Positions 5,824-11,452 of a DNA stretch of 11,452 nucleotides are shown one piece after another (within the stretch, counting starts at the first letter, position 1; every line of letters starts with the position of its first letter). The translations under genes were made by a program, and so were the position numbers. The notes beneath the pieces are model-generated. The model was not told the origin of the DNA. It saw only the letters and a list, made by a program, of their open reading frames with translations, and searched no databases. The stretch is from Sulfurimonas autotrophica (GTDB taxonomy: Bacteria; Campylobacterota; Campylobacteria; Campylobacterales; Sulfurimonadaceae), in contig DQUE01000199.1 in assembly GCA_015662405.1 (NCBI GenBank), positions 1-11,452 of the forward strand, given 5' to 3'.

Positions 5824-6299
5824 TTTTTAATATTGTCTCTGAGCTCTTTGAGTGCCTGCAGTGATAAAAAAACAAAGGCAAGTGGCATGAAAGCTTTTAC
5901 AATCCAACGGTATTGCAAACCACCAGGATCTGAAGAAGTTTCATTTTGCACAAAACTCATTGTCACAAAATCAATGCTGATATAAATGATCAAAAAAGAG
6001 AGCGGTAAAACAAAAAAAAGTGTAGAAACTATGTTGATAAAAGCCTGTGTTTTTGGTGAAAATTTCTCATAAAAAATATCAACGCGCACATGGGCATTAT
6101 GACGTAAAGTAAAAGCTATGCTAAATAGAATCACAATATCAAAAAAGTGCCACTCTAACTCTTGTAGTGCCGTTGAACCATGCGAAAAAAGATAGCGACT
6201 TGTTGCATCAAAAACAACTAAAACAACTAGTAGTGTAAGAGTCACAGCAGTAAAATAAGTAATATATTTCATGATCTTATATAAAATTCGGAGCATCAT
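5808..6299 (-). CDS. dctQ: TRAP transporter small permease (DctQ family)
   Basis: A protein of about 163 residues with four hydrophobic segments, the standard DctQ layout: roughly residues 13-33, 48-66, 88-110 and 131-151. Family-typical parts are 'FDATSRYLF', 'LEWHFFDIVILFSIAFTLRHNAHVRVDIFYEKFSP' (split near 47-82) and 'SSDPGGLQYRWIVKAFMPLAF'. DctQ pairs with DctM to form the membrane part of a TRAP importer. The start is uncertain. The frame is open upstream to a TTG at 6305, tandem ATG codons lie at 6299 and 6296, and another ATG lies at 6272, four bases after the murF stop. None has a clear Shine-Dalgarno. I prefer 6299/6296 because 'MLRILYKI' looks like a DctQ N terminus; this overlaps murF by about 20 bases. 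Confidence 0.88.
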   Translation of the reverse strand: MMLRILYKIMKYITYFTAVTLTLLVVLVVFDATSRYLFSHGSTALQELEWHFFDIVILFSIAFTLRHNAHVRVDIFYEKFSPKTQAFINIVSTLFFVLPLSFLIIYISIDFVTMSFVQNETSSDPGGLQYRWIVKAFMPLAFVFLSLQALKELRDNIKKWKSL

Positions 6300-7722
6300 T
6301 CGCAAAGAGTATGATGTCGCCCTCTTTTGTATGGTATGCTAAAATCTCTGTCAATGCTGTTTTATCCTTGAGTATTATTTTATTCTTTACATGTAAGTGC
6401 TTATCAAAGAGATCTGCATTTAAAGAACCTGTGACAATAACAATATCAAATACTCTGTTAATAGCTTCAATCAACTCTAAGTTTAAAGCATCGCTACTCT
6501 CAACAAGCCCCGGTGTAACTATCACCTTTCTACCTTTATGAAGAGAGCAGAGGCGTATGCCCTCTAGCATTCCATCAATATTTCCATTATATCCATCATC
6601 AAGAATAATCTTTCCACCTGCCTTGATAAGTTGGAGCCTATGTGGCACAGGTTCAAGGTTTTTGACAGCTTCAACTATCTCTTCATCACGCATGCCAAAA
6701 CTTTTTGCGACTCTTACCGCTACGGCAATATTCATGGTCTGAAAACTCCCTAAAATATCTGTATGAAGTTGTAAAGTTTTGCCATCGAGTTCAAGTGTAA
6801 AGTCAGTACCTTCAAGTGTCGCCTTTATATTTTTAATCTCATCACCAAAAAATGTCACTCTCTCATGTGGCTCATCTGTTACAGAAGTATGAATAAATGC
6901 CTGTTGCAGCCGTGGAGATTTTAGAATCTCCAATTTAGTCGCGATAATATTTTTTAAAGATTTAAAATACTCTATATGTGCTTCGCCAACACGACCAACA
7001 ACAACTCTCTGTGGCTCTAAAAAAGTCGTGATTGCATAGATATCACCCCGCTCTCTTGCTCCTGCTTCACATACATAAATTTCTGTATCTTGTGGCAGGT
7101 TTTGATTGATGTCTGCAATAATTCCACTAAGTGTATTAACACTTCTTGGTGTTGCATAGACTCTGAATTTATAGGAGAGAATTTTTGCTATAAAATTTTT
7201 TATGCTTGTTTTACCATAACTTCCTGTTATACAGACTATTTGCAAATCTTTCATAGACTGGAGCTTTTTCTTTGCCTCTTTCATATAAACTTTAAAAAGA
7301 AATTTTTCTATAATATAACTACCGATATATGCAAGAGCCAAAGGCATAAATACGCCATAAGTAGCACACTCTTGTTTGAGCGTACATAAGACATTTTGAA
7401 AAAGTGTTAAAGCGAGCAAAAGAATTAAAAATCGCTTCACGCGCCAAGTTAAGACCAACTTTTTGTCAAGTTTTTTATACCATACAATAATTCCAGGAAC
7501 AAAAGCAAAAACAAAAAAGATAAGAAAAAACTTTCCTGTTGTATAGTAAGCAATAAACGGAATAATAAAGTACAATACATGCCAATGTGGTTTGTGGTGT
7601 TTTAAAATAACACGCTCAAGCTTATAATTATACCATTGCAAATTAGTAATTAAATACCATCCTAACAAAGTAACAAAAAGTACATTGGTAACAAAAGCTA
7701 TAAGCGTTTCATACTCTTGCAT
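6277..7722 (-). CDS. murF: UDP-MurNAc-tripeptide--D-Ala-D-Ala ligase with N-terminal membrane domain
   Basis: MurF adds D-Ala-D-Ala to the UDP-MurNAc-tripeptide, the last cytoplasmic step in building the peptidoglycan pentapeptide. The 481-residue product has about 150 N-terminal residues with roughly five hydrophobic segments (about 7-27, 47-63, 66-82, 97-113, 121-140). The Mur ligase core follows, with ATP loop TGSYGKTS (166-173), CEAGARERGDI (218-228), 'VGEAHIEYFKSLKNI' (245-259), 'PVPHRLQLI' (358-366) and DDGYNGNIDGM (375-385). MurF in most bacteria is soluble; the membrane extension is what I recall for Helicobacter and Campylobacter MurF, so it is a lineage trait rather than a fusion artefact. 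AGAGGAG 7 bases before the ATG supports the start. It follows the hydrolase stop by 13 bases and ddl is two genes upstream, so substrate maker and user share an operon. Confidence 0.93.
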   Translation of the reverse strand: MQEYETLIAFVTNVLFVTLLGWYLITNLQWYNYKLERVILKHHKPHWHVLYFIIPFIAYYTTGKFFLIFFVFAFVPGIIVWYKKLDKKLVLTWRVKRFLILLLALTLFQNVLCTLKQECATYGVFMPLALAYIGSYIIEKFLFKVYMKEAKKKLQSMKDLQIVCITGSYGKTSIKNFIAKILSYKFRVYATPRSVNTLSGIIADINQNLPQDTEIYVCEAGARERGDIYAITTFLEPQRVVVGRVGEAHIEYFKSLKNIIATKLEILKSPRLQQAFIHTSVTDEPHERVTFFGDEIKNIKATLEGTDFTLELDGKTLQLHTDILGSFQTMNIAVAVRVAKSFGMRDEEIVEAVKNLEPVPHRLQLIKAGGKIILDDGYNGNIDGMLEGIRLCSLHKGRKVIVTPGLVESSDALNLELIEAINRVFDIVIVTGSLNADLFDKHLHVKNKIILKDKTALTEILAYHTKEGDIILFANDAPNFI

Positions 7723-7735
7723 AAAATGCTCCTCT

Positions 7736-8470
7736 TTAATTTTGCATAGATGCTAAAAAAGCTGTTTGGATTTTTTTAGCAATCTCTTTTGCATGTTGCA
7801 TAAAAAAGTAGTGATCTCCATCATATACTTCCAATGCTGAATTTTTTACAAGTCCATGAATTTTTTTTGCGCTCTCTAGTGGTGTAGCAGTGTCTTCATT
7901 TCCCCAAAAAAGGAGTGCCTTTTCTTCAAACTTTGCAAACTCATCACTAAAATCTTCATTGACTACATTTTTAAATGTCTGATACATATATTTACTCAAC
8001 TGTTTTGCATCATCTGCTACAAAGAGTGAGTGGAATTTTGAAAGACCAACAGCTTTCATTGCTTTAAAAAGCGCTATTTTCACTTGAACCTTCAAGGGTT
8101 TTGGTATAAAAATACCCGCACTTGCAATCAAAACAAGAAGTTTCGGCTCAAGTAACAGGGCAACCTTTCCACCAAATGAGTGTCCAAGAATTATATCTTT
8201 TGAAGCGTTCATATGAATCATCAGCAGTTCTACAATTCTTGCCACATCAGCCGTTGTTAAAGCCGCACTACATGTAGAGTTACCAAAACCAGGTAAATCA
8301 ATATAGATATGACGAAAACTCTCCATATAGGGAGAAAATGTTTGTTTCATCAAATTTTTATTACTTCCCCATCCATGGAGAATGATCAAATCTACTTGTG
8401 CATTTGGATTAATAATCTCATAACTTATATCAAAAGTGTGTTGCTTATACTGAATCGACTTCACTGCCAT
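7736..8470 (-). CDS. Alpha/beta hydrolase
   Basis: A 244-residue alpha/beta-hydrolase-fold protein with a complete apparent catalytic set: oxyanion-hole motif LHGWGS (residues 31-36), nucleophile elbow GHSFGG with Ser98 (96-101), acid Asp193 in 'FWGNEDTATP' (188-197), and His220 in 'VYDGDHYFF' (215-223). No signal peptide is evident, so a cytoplasmic location is likely. The substrate is unknown. Relatives in Campylobacterota are often annotated as 2-hydroxy-6-oxohepta-2,4-dienoate hydrolase, a name that is probably only a transfer from distant homologues. Its ATG directly abuts the ddl stop (TAGATG), and it sits between ddl and murF as I recall in Helicobacter and Campylobacter. That conserved position hints at a link to cell-wall metabolism, but this is inference. 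Confidence 0.88.
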   Translation of the reverse strand: MAVKSIQYKQHTFDISYEIINPNAQVDLIILHGWGSNKNLMKQTFSPYMESFRHIYIDLPGFGNSTCSAALTTADVARIVELLMIHMNASKDIILGHSFGGKVALLLEPKLLVLIASAGIFIPKPLKVQVKIALFKAMKAVGLSKFHSLFVADDAKQLSKYMYQTFKNVVNEDFSDEFAKFEEKALLFWGNEDTATPLESAKKIHGLVKNSALEVYDGDHYFFMQHAKEIAKKIQTAFLASMQN

Positions 8471-9508
8471 CTATTTTCCCTTCGCCTTGGAAATAGAGTG
8501 AATGTAGTCATAAGTTACTTTTGGACGCTTTGCATGCGGAAGAGATAAAGAGAGTTCCTCCAAAGCAGTCGCAAAATCTTCAAAAAGATAGTTTGCCATT
8601 GAACCTGGTATAGGATTGATTTCATTGAGCAAAATTTCATCATGAAAAACAAAAAAATCACAACGAATCAAAGCCCCTTCAAATAGACCACGATACACTT
8701 TTTCAAAATTTGTTTGTAAACGTAGTCTCAACGCTTCACTTATATCAGCTTGAGCCACCTGCTCACTTCTTGAAAAATCCATATATTTTTTTTCAAAATC
8801 TAAAAACTCCTCTTTGTGTGGCTCTTCAACTATTGAATAGTGCATCGCATTATTTGCAAAATAACCTGCTAAGTTATACTCTCTTACACCCTCTAAAAAA
8901 GGCTCAACTATGAGCGTATCATCAAATTCAAAAGCAACATCAAGAGCATAATCAAGTTCACTCTCATCTTTTACTATACTCACACCAATAGAACTGCCAA
9001 GAGACACAGGTTTTACAATTATAGGATAGGGAATTGTAATATTGCAATGTTCATTTTTATAAATCACTTCATAGCGAACACTCTTTATACCAATTGCTTC
9101 ACAAAGATATTTTGTGTAGCGTTTATCATAAGAGAATATACTCGCATCAATTCTAGGACCAATATATTTAATAGCGTAAAAATCAAGAAGTGCCGCCATT
9201 GTTCCATCTTCTCCATCAGCTCCGTGGATAAGATTTAAGACTGTACTACTATATTCACTTTTTGAAAAGATCTTTTTTTGTAAAAAAGCACCCTGCGTCA
9301 ATGTCAAAACAGGCATTTTTTTATGCTCACCTTTTGAAAAAGTAATTGCTTTCATTTTTGATGCATCTATCAAGTAAAAAGTGTGATCACTATCACAAAA
9401 TATAAATGTTAGCTCAAAGTTTGATAGCTTTTCTTTGAGTGTTATAGCACTGACTATACTAATTTCATGTTCAAAACTAGCACCGCCAAATAAAATCGTT
9501 AATTTCAA
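8471..9508 (-). CDS. ddl: D-alanine--D-alanine ligase
   Basis: Ddl joins two D-alanines with ATP to make the dipeptide used by MurF. The 345-residue ATP-grasp enzyme shows the N-terminal LFGGASFEHEISIVSA (residues 6-21), 'HGADGEDGTMAALLDF' (95-110), the ATP-binding 'IIVKPVSLGSSIGVSIVK' (163-180), 'VEPFLEGVREYNLAGY' (201-216), and the metal/substrate region LNEINPIPGSMANYLF (294-309). The start is TTG (complement of 9506-9508) with AAAGGA 8 bases upstream. No ATG fits, because the GGAS motif begins only eight residues in. The 'EINPIPGSMANYLF' form, rather than the more common 'EVNTLPGMT', is what I expect in this phylum. The ruvA stop is 12 bases upstream and the hydrolase follows with no gap. 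Confidence 0.95.
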   Translation of the reverse strand: MKLTILFGGASFEHEISIVSAITLKEKLSNFELTFIFCDSDHTFYLIDASKMKAITFSKGEHKKMPVLTLTQGAFLQKKIFSKSEYSSTVLNLIHGADGEDGTMAALLDFYAIKYIGPRIDASIFSYDKRYTKYLCEAIGIKSVRYEVIYKNEHCNITIPYPIIVKPVSLGSSIGVSIVKDESELDYALDVAFEFDDTLIVEPFLEGVREYNLAGYFANNAMHYSIVEEPHKEEFLDFEKKYMDFSRSEQVAQADISEALRLRLQTNFEKVYRGLFEGALIRCDFFVFHDEILLNEINPIPGSMANYLFEDFATALEELSLSLPHAKRPKVTYDYIHSISKAKGK

Positions 9509-9520
9509 TATAATTTTCCT

Positions 9521-10090
9521 TTACACTGTTTGCAGTTGTTTGAGTGCCTCTTTGACAAGTGCAGCTGTATCATTGCCTTCACTTACACTCAATGCTTTTG
9601 CTATTTTGTCTTTTTTAAACCCTAACGCTTCAAGTGCTTCACTCGCTTCATTAAATGCCTTTGAAGCTTGCGGTGTTGCATTTTCATTAACTATTTCAAC
9701 GTCAAACCCATGTAGCTCTACCAAAATTCGTCCAGCACTCTTAGGTCCAATTCCAGGTACTTTTTTAAGACCATTGATATCTTTGTTATTGATTACTATT
9801 GCAAACTGCGCAGGTGTATAAGTAGAGCATATTGCCATAGCCACCTTCGGACCTACTCCATTAATCTTAATAAGACGAGAAAACATTTTTTTCTCAGACA
9901 TGTCCAAAAAACCAAAAAGAAGCTGTGCATCTTCACGAATAATGTGTGTTGTAAAGAGCGAAACATCCTCTTTTGGCAATGCAGAAAAAGTATGCAAAGA
10001 GATAAAAACCTCATATACAACTCCCTCTACATTTACATGTACATATCTCGGCTCTTTATAGACAACTTTTCCATAGAGTCCTACTATCAT
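9521..10090 (-). CDS. ruvA: Holliday junction branch migration protein RuvA
   Basis: RuvA binds four-way Holliday junctions as a tetramer and loads the RuvB ATPase for branch migration during recombination and repair. The 189-residue product has an N-terminal OB-fold domain starting 'MIVGLYGKVVYKEPRYVHV' (1-19), with 'LFGFLDMSEKKMFSRLIKI' (58-76). Two helix-hairpin-helix motifs follow, INGVGPKVA (76-84) and VPGIGPKSAGRILVEL (111-126). A linker and a C-terminal three-helix domain III (about 146-189, 'ASEALEALGF') complete it. The length is normal. ruvB and ruvC are not in the window, which is common where ruvA is separated. It starts 3 bases after the fapA stop, with only a weak purine-rich stretch upstream, so translation may depend on coupling to fapA. 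Confidence 0.95.
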   Translation of the reverse strand: MIVGLYGKVVYKEPRYVHVNVEGVVYEVFISLHTFSALPKEDVSLFTTHIIREDAQLLFGFLDMSEKKMFSRLIKINGVGPKVAMAICSTYTPAQFAIVINNKDINGLKKVPGIGPKSAGRILVELHGFDVEIVNENATPQASKAFNEASEALEALGFKKDKIAKALSVSEGNDTAALVKEALKQLQTV

Positions 10091-10093
10091 ATT

Positions 10094-11452
10094 TTACTCT
10101 GCTCCCTCTTCCTCTATAGGACGAATAACATATTCGCCTTCATCTAATTCAACTAAACCAAAAACCTGCTCACGAGAGCCTTCCATTGGTTTATATACTA
10201 CTTCAAGAGGAGGATCAACTAACTTGAATTTAATTTCATTATACCCCACCCATTTATCTCTATTGATGATTCTTGCATCAAAAATATTATCTTGAAACGA
10301 AGTTGTTTTAGCAGTTAAAAGATTCAAATGATCTTGTGTGGCTTCATATTCAGCTTGTAAACTCTTTACTCTCTCTTGCATTGATTGAAACTGTTTATAT
10401 TTTTTTACAAACGAAGCAGGCATTTTTACACCATTTTTTTTATAATGCATCAATCTCTTTTTGATGTCAATAAATGCAGGTGTTGCCTCTTTGACTGAAT
10501 GAGTTGACTCTTTTAGTTCTTTTTTTAACTCTTGTAGTTTTACTTCTAAATCCTCTATCTTTTCTTGATTTTCATCCAAATCTTCTTTTGTATCCTTTTG
10601 TAATAAAGGATCAATGGTAAAAATATTTTCACTTCCTTGTAGTTTATGAATTTCTATTTTTTTTGTTGCTGTTGCTTTTACATGCGATGCACAAATATCT
10701 ATAGTTATCTCTTTAGCCCGAATTATACCACCTAAAGCTTGTGCTACCTTTACTACTTCCCCTTCAACTTCGCCATGTTCTAGTCTTGTTATGCGCACAT
10801 TTTTGCCATATGCTTTACCTTTATGCACATTTATTTCTAAATCATCTGCCCTTACTAATGCTGTTTTATGTGTTTGCCCTTGAATTACCGCTTCTCTTGC
10901 AAGCACCTTTGCATTTGAGCCAACATTACCTTCAATATTTATTTTCGTTACCTCAACAACCATACCTGTACCAACAGCATCTTTGATAGAATCTGTCTCT
11001 TTCACGGACATATCAACATCAGAATCAACGCCACTTTGAATAAAACCGGTCGTTTTAAAGCTAACCTCACCAACATCTACCTCTTTTTTGATAACATATG
11101 TCTCATTTTCAAAGGCAATATACCCATTTTTATTTGCAAAATATTTTATTGACTCTTTATTTTCAACTACTCTTATTGTATCATCAACTTTAAAAGTTGG
11201 TTCATGCTGCACAATGGGTTCAGCAGGTGATATATATTCACCTCGACAATTTCGTCCAGGCTTTCCAATTTTTGGCTTGATATATTCTATAAGCAAATCA
11301 TCTTTTTTAACACTTTGAATAAACCCTCTTGCAGCATAATCAATTTTGTCATTTTCATCGAATTCTTGATTTTGTTTATAATGTAATATCAGTGCATCAT
11401 TTGTTGTAGGTATTAGCTCAACCCCTTCTGCTATTAAGTGTGTTTCACTCTG
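10094..11452 (-). CDS. fapA: FapA-type flagellar assembly protein A / DUF342 protein (5' end outside window)
   Basis: The frame is open from the right edge (base 11452) to TAA at 10094-10096, giving 452 codons with no stop, so the true start lies beyond the window. A TTG at 11296 could be mistaken for the start, but the 52 upstream codons continue the same domain ('AARGFIQSVKKDDLL' into 'IKPKIGKPGRN'). The 'KPGR' element and the repetitive beta-rich stretch 'GNVGSNAKVLAREAVIQGQTHK' (split, around residues 175-196 from the edge) are typical of DUF342/FapA beta-helix proteins. A predicted coiled coil spans about residues 290-384, and a small beta domain with an acidic tail ends the protein. FapA proteins are linked to flagellar assembly and placement in polar flagellates. 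As I recall, Campylobacter jejuni also has a DUF342-like gene next to ruvA. The symbol is from domain resemblance. Confidence 0.8.
   Translation of the reverse strand, partial: QSETHLIAEGVELIPTTNDALILHYKQNQEFDENDKIDYAARGFIQSVKKDDLLIEYIKPKIGKPGRNCRGEYISPAEPIVQHEPTFKVDDTIRVVENKESIKYFANKNGYIAFENETYVIKKEVDVGEVSFKTTGFIQSGVDSDVDMSVKETDSIKDAVGTGMVVEVTKINIEGNVGSNAKVLAREAVIQGQTHKTALVRADDLEINVHKGKAYGKNVRITRLEHGEVEGEVVKVAQALGGIIRAKEITIDICASHVKATATKKIEIHKLQGSENIFTIDPLLQKDTKEDLDENQEKIEDLEVKLQELKKELKESTHSVKEATPAFIDIKKRLMHYKKNGVKMPASFVKKYKQFQSMQERVKSLQAEYEATQDHLNLLTAKTTSFQDNIFDARIINRDKWVGYNEIKFKLVDPPLEVVYKPMEGSREQVFGLVELDEGEYVIRPIEEEGAE

Noticed and set aside
9435..9821. A 128-codon plus-strand open frame across the ddl/ruvA junction
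   Set aside because: It is antisense to two well-supported genes and has no motif or ribosome binding site.
10741..10986. A Leu-rich plus-strand frame that looks like a small membrane protein
   Set aside because: It is the complement of the repetitive beta-rich section of fapA; the apparent hydrophobic repeats follow from that gene's codons.
1..11452. CRISPR arrays, tRNA/rRNA genes, insertion sequences or prophage parts
   Set aside because: I saw no regularly spaced direct repeats, tRNA-like cloverleaf, transposase or integrase sequence, or terminal inverted repeats. Base composition appears even across the window.

Overview
The window looks like chromosomal core sequence from a member of the Campylobacterota (Epsilonproteobacteria), most like Sulfurimonas and its relatives. 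This rests on low GC, very tight gene packing with overlapping stop/start codons, a MurF with an N-terminal membrane domain, a short-form HisG, a type III pantothenate kinase, and the order fapA-ruvA-ddl-hydrolase-murF, which I recall from Campylobacter and Helicobacter genomes. I see no mobile element, tRNA, rRNA or CRISPR array.

Plus strand, 1-898: the 3' end of a di-haem cytochrome c peroxidase gene is followed by two back-to-back perfect hairpins. After them comes a stand-alone AMMECR1-domain gene, with its own likely promoter and a good ribosome binding site.

Minus strand, 902-11452: everything else reads leftwards. From the right edge the first group is fapA (DUF342; its 5' end lies outside the window), ruvA, ddl, an alpha/beta hydrolase, murF, dctQ, dctM and a HIT-family gene. 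Gaps are at most about 13 bases and several genes overlap, so this is very probably one transcription unit. Ddl makes D-Ala-D-Ala and MurF attaches it to the UDP-MurNAc-tripeptide, so these are consecutive steps of peptidoglycan precursor synthesis. RuvA (Holliday junction branch migration) and FapA (flagellar assembly) are long-term neighbours with different jobs. The TRAP transporter pair dctQM, without its substrate-binding protein, sits between murF and the HIT gene.

Next are two 70-residue acidic, helical unknown genes with a possible promoter of their own. The second operon-like group is an unknown 106-residue gene, coaX (coenzyme A synthesis), hisG (first step of histidine synthesis), a SAM-dependent methyltransferase and a solitary HicA-like gene. 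The first four are linked by 1-8 base overlaps, suggesting translational coupling. The HicA-like gene converges on the AMMECR1 gene with only three bases between stop codons, and a palindrome made of the last codons of both genes covers the junction.

I find no convincing new multi-gene system here. The points most worth checking are the TRAP pair inside the cell-wall cluster, the paired 70-residue unknowns, the orphan HicA-like gene, and the palindromic gene ends. There is no gene-free stretch longer than 300 bases; the longest is 182-343.
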